Source of the DNA: Bacillota bacterium
GTDB taxonomy: Bacteria > Bacillota_A > Clostridia > Peptostreptococcales > Anaerovoracaceae
DNA: 10,273 nt
NCBI GenBank assembly: GCA_017556895.1
Contig: JAFYLX010000033.1
Location: forward strand, 1 to 10,273
Reading direction: 5' to 3'
In this document: in pieces, positions 1 through 5,503 of the stretch
Layout of the letters: each line of letters opens with the position of its first letter
How positions within the stretch are numbered: the stretch's first letter is position 1
The notes under the pieces: generated by a model
What the model saw: the letters and a program-made list of their open reading frames with translations, nothing else
Database searches by the model: none
Told to the model about the DNA's origin: nothing
Made by a program: the position numbers and the translations under genes

Positions 1-217
1 AATCATCGGAGTGAGATAGATTTAAAAAATAGCCTTCTCCAAGTTCTCTTTTAACATACTCCAAAAGCAGTCCCGCCCCAAGACTCTGCTTACGCTCTTT
101 AGACCTTCTGATTCTCATGGCTTTTTCTACTCTTTCCTCGGGCAGTTCGCCTAAAATCAAGGGTCTTGTCCAAGGATCCGGTAAGCTACTTATGTTTGCT
201 ACATACACTTTAACCAT
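1..217 (-). CDS. 4'-phosphopantetheinyl transferase (Sfp type), N-terminal part, clipped by window edge
   Basis: The first 72 codons are visible, starting at an ATG at 217; the C-terminal part lies outside the window. The family moves the phosphopantetheine arm from CoA to a serine on acyl or peptidyl carrier proteins in the cytoplasm. The visible part begins MVKVYVANI and has the Sfp-family basic stretch RIRRSKERKQSLGAGLLL (about residues 35-52), then NLSHSDD, matching the conserved N-[LI]-S-H-S element after the first half-domain. The catalytic Mg-binding D-x-E and W-x-x-K-E-A motifs would lie beyond the edge, so activity cannot be judged. The start is well supported: an AGGAG overlaps the stop codon of the NUDIX gene, and the ATG follows that stop by 8 bases, so the two genes are probably cotranscribed and translationally coupled. 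An Sfp-type rather than AcpS-type assignment rests on the motif and the N-terminal half-domain. Confidence 0.85.
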   Translation of the reverse strand, partial: MVKVYVANISSLPDPWTRPLILGELPEERVEKAMRIRRSKERKQSLGAGLLLEYVKRELGEGYFLNLSHSDD

Positions 218-225
218 AATGGCTC

Positions 226-783
226 CTATCTATATTGCTCAAGCTTCTCGTTAAGTTTTTTGTATATATGTTCTTTAAACCACTCTTCCTTTGAGGCTTC
301 AATTGCACCTTCTGGCGTAAACCATCCCACTTGGGAATTCTCGTCTGGTTTAATCGCTAGTGGTTCATTCTCATCTGCCTCAACTAGATATGTTAAATTT
401 AGATGCAGATGTGATGGAATATACTTGCCTTTTTTGTAGTGTCCATCTACTGCTAGGATTTCCATGGAATATATATCTTCCGTCACTGGAGTTACGTTCG
501 TAAGGCCGCTTTCTTCCTTAACTTCTTTGATGGCAACCTTAAGCAAGTCTTGCTCTCCGTCAGCGTGGCCGCCCAGCCATGCCCATGAATCATAGAGGTT
601 ATGATATGCCATCAGCACCTTCGTCTTGTCTTTATTTACAACCCAGGCAGAAGCAGTAAAGTGAGCAGATGAATTTTCACGACTGAATAATTCCTCGCCG
701 GATTCAAGTCTTCTTATGATTTCGGCTTTATCTCTCGCTTCCTGCTCATTATATGGAACGTATTCCTTCACTGTTTGATTCAT
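226..783 (-). CDS. NUDIX hydrolase
   Basis: A cytoplasmic 185-residue protein of the NUDIX superfamily, whose members hydrolyse a nucleoside diphosphate linked to another group. The substrate cannot be read from the sequence. The NUDIX box runs from G72 to L94 (GGHADGEQDLLKVAI, then KEVKEESGL). The metal-binding E87, E90 and E91 are present, the usual Arg at the start of the REUxEE part is K86, and the glutamate expected after G-x5 is Q78. An N-terminal extension of about 40 residues is charged and helical in appearance. There is no CoA-pyrophosphatase signature. The ATG at 783 is chosen because GGGAG lies about 9 bases upstream. The gene is followed after 8 bases by the phosphopantetheinyl transferase start, so it is the first gene of a second minus-strand unit. 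It is separated from the upstream operon by a repeat-rich non-coding stretch. Confidence 0.9.
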   Translation of the reverse strand: MNQTVKEYVPYNEQEARDKAEIIRRLESGEELFSRENSSAHFTASAWVVNKDKTKVLMAYHNLYDSWAWLGGHADGEQDLLKVAIKEVKEESGLTNVTPVTEDIYSMEILAVDGHYKKGKYIPSHLHLNLTYLVEADENEPLAIKPDENSQVGWFTPEGAIEASKEEWFKEHIYKKLNEKLEQYR

Positions 784-832
784 TTTGTTCTACTCCCTTT
801 GCAGTTGTTGGCTGAATTTCAGTTTACCAATC

Positions 833-841
833 ATTATGGCA
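833..841 (-). promoter_or_regulatory. Candidate extended -10 element for the NUDIX gene
   Basis: On the minus strand this reads TGCCATAAT, a TG-n extended -10 followed by CATAAT (833-838), about 50 bases before the NUDIX start codon. No good -35 hexamer is seen at the right distance, which is tolerable for an extended -10 promoter. It overlaps a GGCAACA copy (838-844), so a factor binding those words could block it. The call is weak and rests only on the motif and position. Confidence 0.3.
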
Positions 842-877
842 ACATTTTTAGTGTTATGTTGTGCAAAAGTCTCCATC

Positions 878-893
878 TTGCCAAAAGTGGCAA
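878..893. promoter_or_regulatory. Perfect palindrome TTGCCA-n4-TGGCAA
   Basis: TTGCCAAAAGTGGCAA has perfect 6-base arms (878-883 and 888-893) around AAAG. Its symmetry and size fit an operator for a dimeric helix-turn-helix regulator. As RNA it would be a small hairpin that competes with the larger hairpin at 887-943, because both use bases 888-893. No regulator gene is visible in the window. Confidence 0.35.
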
Positions 894-943
894 CAGTTTT
901 TTGACTTTTATGCTATAAACCCGGCAAAAAACTGTTTTTCCAC
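887..943 (-). terminator. Long hairpin, possible weak terminator or attenuator before the NUDIX gene
   Basis: A 12-base perfect inverted repeat (892-903 AACAGTTTTTTG with 925-936) is extended by GTGG/CCAC (887-890 with 940-943) across a small asymmetric bulge, leaving a 21-base loop. On the minus strand the stem is followed at once by TTTT, then GGCAAG, so the U-tract is short. It lies about 190 bases beyond the PfoR-like stop codon and about 100 bases before the NUDIX start. It may end the operon transcript, or may be a regulatory structure; the long loop and weak U-tract make a standard terminator doubtful. Confidence 0.35.
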
Positions 944-1019
944 GATTTTATGTTGTCATATTCTCTATTTATAGAAGTTTTAGCCAACAACAGCCTGATT
1001 TTGTTGCCAAAGCAAACTA

Positions 1020-1052
1020 CATTTGCTATTTTGCACAACATTTGCTATTTTG
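1020..1052. repeat. Two direct copies of a 14-base word, period 19
   Basis: CATTTGCTATTTTG occurs at 1020-1033 and again at 1039-1052, separated by CACAA. The first copy runs into TTTTGCACAACAT (1029-1041), which is the exact reverse complement of 856-868. AGCAAA at 1011-1016 also pairs perfectly with TTTGCT at 1022-1027. The 19-base period is close to two helical turns, which would suit a pair of protein binding sites. Confidence 0.6.
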
Positions 1053-1104
1053 AACAGCATACATTACGGATTGCTACAGTTCTAAGCAATAAGCCAGGGT
1101 GTTT

Positions 1105-1130
1105 GTAACTGCTGCATATGGCAACAGTAC
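1105..1130 (-). other. Hairpin immediately after the last gene of the operon
   Basis: Bases 1105-1115 pair with 1121-1130 to give about nine base pairs, with one bulged A, one mismatch and a 5-base loop. The structure sits 2 bases beyond the PfoR-like stop codon on the minus strand. It is followed by AAACACCC rather than a U-run, so it is not a canonical intrinsic terminator. It may protect the mRNA 3' end or mark a site of processing. It contains one GGCAACA copy (1120-1126). Confidence 0.35.
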
Positions 1131-1132
1131 AA

Positions 1133-2188
1133 TTATACGTCTAGCTTCATATCTCCGAACTCAATCCAACCCTTCTTTCTCATGAATTCTGATACTAACA
1201 GAGTAATGATTGCCGGAAGAATAACTTGAATTACTAATATCTTTATTAAAACAATTGTTGGGTCTTCGAAAGCAGACATTGTTTCCATTGTCATAATCTG
1301 GCCTACAAGACCTGCTGTACCCATACCTGAACCTGTGGCATTGTTTGTCATATGTAAAACCATCGTTGACACAGGGCCTAGAATTGCACTTGATACGATT
1401 GCCGGTACCCAAATAATAGGTTTTCTCATAATATTTGGCACCTGTAGCATTGATGTACCAATGCCCTGAGCGATTAAACCACCCATTTTGTTTTCTCTGT
1501 AGCTCGCAACTGCGAATCCTACCATGTTACAACAACAACCTACAGTTGCTGCACCTGCCGCAAGGCCACCTAAGTTAAGGATTACACCAAGAGCCGCTGA
1601 ACTGATTGGTAGTGTAAGAATCATACCCATTAGTACAGATACGATAATGCCCATTAAGAATGGTTGCTGTTCTGTACCCCAGTTGATCATCTCGCCAAGG
1701 GCAAGCATAAACTGAGAAATTGGTGGGCCCAAGATTAACCCTATTACTGAACCAGCCGCAATTGTCACGATTGGAGTTACTAGGATGTCTACCTTTGTCT
1801 TTCCTGATACTAAATTACCTAATTCGATAGCAACGTATGCCGCAAGAAAGGCACCTAAAGGTTCCCCCGGTCCTGCTAATACGATTGCTCCTTCAACTAA
1901 TACAGCTCCTGCAAGAAGTTTGCTTGAAAAGGCACCAATCATACCTGCGATTGCCGCAGATACTACAACTAGCGGGCTACCTTTGAACTTACACGCAACG
2001 CCTACACCAATGCCTGCACCCGTTAAAGCTGCAGCCACCTTTCCTAGTAGGAAAATCATAGCGCCTACTTCCCCGCCAATTAAATTACCTACCTGCTGAA
2101 TAATTGTTCCTACAATTAGTGTAGCAAATAGTCCTTGTGCCATACCTGTTAAACCATCGATAAAAATACGATTAAATAAATTTTTCAT
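1133..2188 (-). CDS. PfoR-like membrane protein, PTS EIIC type 2 domain family
   Basis: A 351-residue, very hydrophobic protein with about nine membrane-spanning stretches, matching the PTS_EIIC_2 / COG3641 (PfoR) family. PfoR was named as a putative regulator of perfringolysin O in Clostridium perfringens; the transport role of the family is unproven. Family marks are GKTKVDILVTP (129-139), PISSAA (194-199), ATVGCCCNMVGFAVASYREN (about 214-233), GTSMLQVPN (244-252), GPVST (271-275) and NNATGSGMGTAGLVGQI (282-298). There is no EIIA or EIIB domain, so it is not a self-contained PTS permease. The cysteine run C218-C220 is notable. The ATG at 2188 has AAGGAG upstream with good spacing. The gene comes 33 bases after the PII-like gene and is the last of the operon. 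It may be a solute transporter under the same control as the DUF1538 pair, but no substrate can be assigned. Confidence 0.85.
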   Translation of the reverse strand: MKNLFNRIFIDGLTGMAQGLFATLIVGTIIQQVGNLIGGEVGAMIFLLGKVAAALTGAGIGVGVACKFKGSPLVVVSAAIAGMIGAFSSKLLAGAVLVEGAIVLAGPGEPLGAFLAAYVAIELGNLVSGKTKVDILVTPIVTIAAGSVIGLILGPPISQFMLALGEMINWGTEQQPFLMGIIVSVLMGMILTLPISSAALGVILNLGGLAAGAATVGCCCNMVGFAVASYRENKMGGLIAQGIGTSMLQVPNIMRKPIIWVPAIVSSAILGPVSTMVLHMTNNATGSGMGTAGLVGQIMTMETMSAFEDPTIVLIKILVIQVILPAIITLLVSEFMRKKGWIEFGDMKLDV

Positions 2189-2221
2189 TTGTGCATCTCC
2201 TTAAAAACCACTAACTAAAAC

Positions 2222-2923
2222 CTATTCCGGCATTTTTAAGCCGATAGCATGACTCACCGGCAGTGAAAATACCATTGCCTGCGCCTTGCTTTCAAGACCC
2301 GCTTTTTCCATAATGGCCTTCATAATATGGTTTCGTCCTTGCGCCGGAGTTACTAAAAGGTGTATTTCCTTTTCCTTTGCAATAGAGAAACCTAGGAACT
2401 TTTCTGTATTTTCTGCGCCAGTTCCACGCGCTTTTATAACTGTGCCGCCTTTGGCACCTGCGCCTCTAGCTGCATCCATTATCATGTCTGAATAGCCTTC
2501 ATTGGCAATGACGAAAATCATTTCATGGTCAGTCTTAATTGCCATACGTTCCTCTCTTTCTACTTCGTCAGGCTTCTTCTCGTTCATATCAATCGCCTGA
2601 CCTTCCATAATATACTGCAGGCATCTCTTCCCTCCCACACTATTCAGTGGAACAGATACCATAATCCCGTTACCAGGATAGTCAATATATAGTTTTCGTT
2701 TCGCACTCTTAATCAAAGGAGCAATCCCCGTATTTGTCACTACGCCAAATACAATGATTTTCTCACTCGGACTAAGATAGAGGTAGTCTAATACTTCTGG
2801 AGGAGCCGTTCCTTCCCCCATCAAAGCATAAGTTGTGGCTACGTTGTTGTCGTCAAAGATGGCAATGACTTTGTCAGATTTTTCTCTGTCGGTTATGGCC
2901 ATAACTAAATGTAAACCTTCCAT
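2222..2923 (-). CDS. Tandem PII-like nitrogen-regulator-family protein, partner of DUF1538
   Basis: A soluble 233-residue protein made of two ferredoxin-like PII-type halves, about residues 1-105 and 130-233, joined by a charged linker (KKPDEVEREERM). The second half is the clearer one: EMIFVIANEGYSDMIMDAAR, then GAKGGTVIKARGTGAENTEKFLG (157-178) and IHLLVTP, the usual helix, strand and short T-loop-like order. The T-loop is short and lacks the uridylylated tyrosine of GlnB/GlnK, so classical GlnD control is not expected. The first half, with GEGTAPPEVLDYLYL (36-50), is more diverged. PII proteins bind nucleotides or small effectors and gate partner membrane proteins. Its ATG follows the DUF1538 stop by 12 bases, with GGAGG at 2930-2934 between, so the pair is very likely translated together and works together. 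The ligand is unknown. A standard single-domain GlnB is about 112 residues, so this is double length. Confidence 0.85.
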   Translation of the reverse strand: MEGLHLVMAITDREKSDKVIAIFDDNNVATTYALMGEGTAPPEVLDYLYLSPSEKIIVFGVVTNTGIAPLIKSAKRKLYIDYPGNGIMVSVPLNSVGGKRCLQYIMEGQAIDMNEKKPDEVEREERMAIKTDHEMIFVIANEGYSDMIMDAARGAGAKGGTVIKARGTGAENTEKFLGFSIAKEKEIHLLVTPAQGRNHIMKAIMEKAGLESKAQAMVFSLPVSHAIGLKMPE

Positions 2924-2935
2924 GTCTTGCCTCCT

Positions 2936-4465
2936 TTATACTTCAATAATATCTTCATCAGTGTATACACTGATATTTTCTTGCATCTTAAGCTTGATTG
3001 CAGCTTCTTTTTTGCTCTTAATCTTATGTACTACGCCTAGCACCTGAATGGTTATGAGGGGTGTCATAGCAACCATCGCAACTACACCGAAGGCATCTGT
3101 TACGATTCTATCAAGTCCACCAATAGACTCACACGCACCCATTGCAAATGGAAGCAAGAATGTTGCCGTCATCGGCCCTGAAGCCACACCACCAGAGTCA
3201 AAGGCGATGGCTGTAAAAATCTTAGGTGATATGAATGTAAGTCCTAATGCTATGGCATAGCCAGGCAGAAGGAAATACATTACAGATACCCCTGTAATCA
3301 CTCTAATCATTGCAAGTGCTAGTGAGAATGCAACCCCAATAGAAAGGGATAATCCCATAGCTCTTGCTGGAATCGAGCCAGCAGTGATTGTTTCAACTTG
3401 CTTATTAAGCACGTGAACCGCAGGCTCTGCGTCTACGATAAAGTATCCAATCAGCATTGCTAATGGAATCAAAATCCAGTAATAATCTGCACTTCCTATC
3501 ATCTTGCCTAAGTAGTTTCCCACTGGCATAAAGCCTACATTCACTCCCGTAAGGAATAGCACTAAGCCAACGTAAGTAAAGATTAAACCCACCGATATTC
3601 TCATCAAAGCTCTTTTGCCCAATTTAAACACAAAAAGGTTAAATAGGTAGAAAAATGCCACGATAGGAGTAAGTGCAAGCGCTACTTCATACATATAATG
3701 AGGGATTGCATCTAGGAAAAGTAAAATACTCTCTTTAGAAGTCTCCGTATATACGATTTCTACCGGCGTATAAGTGCCTTTCGCTGGATACGCAAGCCCT
3801 AAAACCAAGACCGCAATAATAGGACCGATAGATCCTAATGCTACAAGACCGAAACTATCATCTCCTGCGTGTCTGTCACTTCGGATAGAAGAAACCCCTA
3901 CACCCAGTGCCATAATAAATGGAACCGTCATAGGCCCTGTGGTAACACCACCAGAGTCAAATGCTACAGCCCAAAAGTCCTTAGGAACTTGAGTTGCAAG
4001 TAGGAATGCACATGCATAAAACCCTAGTAATAACCATGATAGTCTAATACCTATCAATATACGAAGCATCGCAATTACTAGGAAAACACCAACGCCTAGG
4101 GCAACTGACCAAATAATTACCGCGTTAGGTATGGTTGGAACCTGGTTAGCAAGAACTTGCAAGTCCGGTTCCGAAATAGTAATTATTACACCAAGTAAGA
4201 AGCTGACTAGCACGATAACCCAAACCTTTTTAGATTTTGTTATACATGCCCCCACCTTGTTACCAATAGGCATCATGGCTGTATCAGCTCCGAGCGTAAA
4301 GAAAGCCATTCCTACTATTAGCATTGCTGCACCGAAAGAGAAGGATACGAGCATACTGTTTGAAATTGGAGTTATAGTAAAACAAAGAATCAGAACTATT
4401 GCTGTAATAGGGATTACAGACGTTGCCGCTTCTCTTAGTTTTTCTTCAAGCAAGCTCCTAGTCAA
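2936..4465 (-). CDS. DUF1538 family membrane protein, two tandem repeats
   Basis: A 509-residue polytopic membrane protein with two DUF1538 repeats, most likely a transporter or channel of unknown substrate. Repeat one (about 10-225) has TLGADTAMMPIGNKVG (57-72), SEPDLQVLANQV (98-109) and AFDSGGVTTGPMT (168-180). Repeat two (about 265-480) has LTGVNVGFMPVGNYLG (305-320), AEPAVHVLNKQV (346-357) and AFDSGGVASGPMT (421-433). The motifs keep almost the same spacing, about 250 residues apart, which shows internal duplication. The start is TTG at 4465: an in-frame TGA lies two codons upstream, AGGAG (4474-4478) sits 8 bases before it, and the nearby ATG at 4472 is out of frame and too close to the ribosome site. 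A polar tail (about 480-509) may face the cytoplasm. The PII-like gene follows directly, which suggests regulation by it. The polar, conserved DSGG-x-x-[ST]-G-P-M-T loops are the best candidates for a transport path. Confidence 0.9.
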   Translation of the reverse strand: MTRSLLEEKLREAATSVIPITAIVLILCFTITPISNSMLVSFSFGAAMLIVGMAFFTLGADTAMMPIGNKVGACITKSKKVWVIVLVSFLLGVIITISEPDLQVLANQVPTIPNAVIIWSVALGVGVFLVIAMLRILIGIRLSWLLLGFYACAFLLATQVPKDFWAVAFDSGGVTTGPMTVPFIMALGVGVSSIRSDRHAGDDSFGLVALGSIGPIIAVLVLGLAYPAKGTYTPVEIVYTETSKESILLFLDAIPHYMYEVALALTPIVAFFYLFNLFVFKLGKRALMRISVGLIFTYVGLVLFLTGVNVGFMPVGNYLGKMIGSADYYWILIPLAMLIGYFIVDAEPAVHVLNKQVETITAGSIPARAMGLSLSIGVAFSLALAMIRVITGVSVMYFLLPGYAIALGLTFISPKIFTAIAFDSGGVASGPMTATFLLPFAMGACESIGGLDRIVTDAFGVVAMVAMTPLITIQVLGVVHKIKSKKEAAIKLKMQENISVYTDEDIIEV

Positions 4466-4473
4466 AACTCATT

Positions 4474-4478
4474 CTCCT
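4474..4478 (-). promoter_or_regulatory. Ribosome binding site that fixes a TTG start
   Basis: AGGAG on the minus strand, 8 bases before TTG 4465-4463. This site decides the DUF1538 start, since no in-frame ATG precedes the conserved N-terminus and a stop codon closes the frame just upstream. Confidence 0.75.
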
Positions 4479-4495
4479 TTCTTCATTCATTTTTA

Positions 4496-4510
4496 ATTAC
4501 ATTATGTAAT
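4496..4510. repeat. 15-base perfect palindrome between LysO-like and DUF1538 genes
   Basis: ATTACATTATGTAAT has 7-base arms around a central T and ends immediately before the LysO-like stop codon (4511-4513). On the minus strand it is followed by TAAAAATG, which is not a strong U-tract, and the stem is all A/T but for one pair in each arm. It could be a small operator or a weak hairpin; it does not look like an efficient terminator. Confidence 0.3.
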
Positions 4511-5485
4511 CTATAGAAATAGAGGTACTAATAAAGCTACCGATAATGATAATGCAAGTCCTGAGATGAATGAATATACGGCAACTGTGCCACTCGTTGA
4601 ACGTTCAACAATTGGGAGGCATACATCCATGCCAGGCGCTCCAGGAAGCGCGATAGCTTCTACATATCCCACATATCTTGCTACAATCGGAACAAGTATA
4701 ATAGAGAACACTTCTCTCATAACATTGTGCATGAAGGAAATCGCCCCTGCTGTCATATACCCAGCGTCCATTAGTATTCCGGCACCTAATGAGTACCAGC
4801 CAAAGCCACAGCCTATGGCTAAACTTTCTCCCATAGATACCGGTAAAAACACAGAACATACTACGGCGCCAACCATAGTACCGATTGCTATAGCAACTGG
4901 AATCGCAAGGATTCTTAATCCTGCATTTTTGAAGTTGTTAATCACCTGTCCCTCAAGGCCTAGGTCAAGCCCAACGAAGATAAGTAGTATGCATAAGCCC
5001 ACTGTGATGCAAAGGGAAAGTCCTGCTTCAAAAGCGGCTTCATTTGTGAAGATCATTCCGCATACGAAGTGACCAACAATAATACCAACGATTACGCCAC
5101 CTACGATAAGAAGAGTCATCTTGTCGATCTTGCCACCTTCCTGTTTTTCTTCTTTGTTGTCTTCTTTAGAAGCACCTGCTTTGCCTGATTTAACAACGAG
5201 TCCATATCTGTTCATCTTAAGCACCCTTCTCACGATGGATACCATAAGCGCTGACATAAACAAAATAACTAAAGTATAGATGGCAGAATATAGCCCATAT
5301 GACCCAAGATTGCCAACAATCTGTTCGTTGGATCCAATACGAATTCCCATTATAAATACTAGGGCAATTACAGAGGCACTTTGAGCCGTTCCTACCCATT
5401 TAAGTTTATCTTTAACTTTGCGAAGAGGCACTCCTATAACATATCCTGCAACGCAAAAGCTTAAATACATTAAAACGTCTAACAT
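4511..5485 (-). CDS. lysO: Lysine exporter LysO family protein
   Basis: A 324-residue inner-membrane protein of the LysO (DUF340, E. coli YbjE) family, which exports L-lysine and its toxic analogue thialysine in E. coli. Two membrane halves are joined by a highly charged cytoplasmic loop (about 90-122, KSGKAGASKEDNKEEKQE). Family marks in the C-terminal half are FVGLDLG (170-176), GFGWYSLGAG (227-236), MHNVMREV (252-259) and PGAPGMDVCLPIVERSTSG (281-299). The length is near the 299 residues of YbjE, slightly longer because of the loop. The ATG at 5485 follows GGAGG (5491-5495) by 5 bases and comes 18 bases after the MATE stop. Substrate specificity for lysine is inferred from family membership only; diamines or other basic compounds remain possible. 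Confidence 0.88.
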   Translation of the reverse strand: MLDVLMYLSFCVAGYVIGVPLRKVKDKLKWVGTAQSASVIALVFIMGIRIGSNEQIVGNLGSYGLYSAIYTLVILFMSALMVSIVRRVLKMNRYGLVVKSGKAGASKEDNKEEKQEGGKIDKMTLLIVGGVIVGIIVGHFVCGMIFTNEAAFEAGLSLCITVGLCILLIFVGLDLGLEGQVINNFKNAGLRILAIPVAIAIGTMVGAVVCSVFLPVSMGESLAIGCGFGWYSLGAGILMDAGYMTAGAISFMHNVMREVFSIILVPIVARYVGYVEAIALPGAPGMDVCLPIVERSTSGTVAVYSFISGLALSLSVALLVPLFL

Positions 5486-5503
5486 TTATACCTCCAATAG
5501 TTT

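Larger units (their letters stand above)
784..1132. other. 349-base non-coding region between PfoR-like gene and NUDIX gene, rich in short repeats
   Basis: No convincing coding frame is present. The stretch holds four copies of GGCAACA or its complement (838-844, 889-895, 1120-1126, and inverted at 1002-1008), a 14-base tandem-like direct repeat, several inverted repeats, and at least two hairpins that are annotated separately. It must contain the 3' end of the six-gene operon and probably the promoter of the NUDIX gene. It could be an operator cluster, a degenerate small repeat element, or a transcript end with complex structure. The sequence does not decide between these. Confidence 0.6.

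Noticed and set aside
784..1132. CRISPR array or riboswitch in the repeat-rich spacer
   Set aside because: The repeats are too short and irregular for CRISPR, with no constant repeat-spacer period. No known riboswitch core is recognisable.
784..1132. Insertion sequence or transposon remnant
   Set aside because: No transposase fragment, no terminal inverted repeats in proper outer positions and no target-site duplication can be seen. The inverted repeats cross each other rather than frame an element.
1133..2188. PfoR-like protein as a complete sugar PTS permease
   Set aside because: There is no EIIA or EIIB domain or phosphorylation-site motif in it or in the neighbouring genes.
4458..4490. 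Ten-codon frame (MNEERRMSFD) overlapping the DUF1538 start, a possible leader peptide
   Set aside because: No ribosome binding site precedes its ATG, its sequence shows no regulatory run of one amino acid, and it is better explained as the ribosome site region of the DUF1538 gene.
4131..4496. A 121-codon plus-strand frame over the DUF1538 start
   Set aside because: It is antisense to the conserved N-terminal half of DUF1538 and has no ribosome site or recognisable domain.
4566..5072. A 168-codon open frame on the plus strand
   Set aside because: It lies wholly inside the LysO-like gene, which has clear family motifs. The antisense frame is rich in Pro, Thr, Ile and Ala as expected for the complement of a membrane protein gene, and it matches no family I know.
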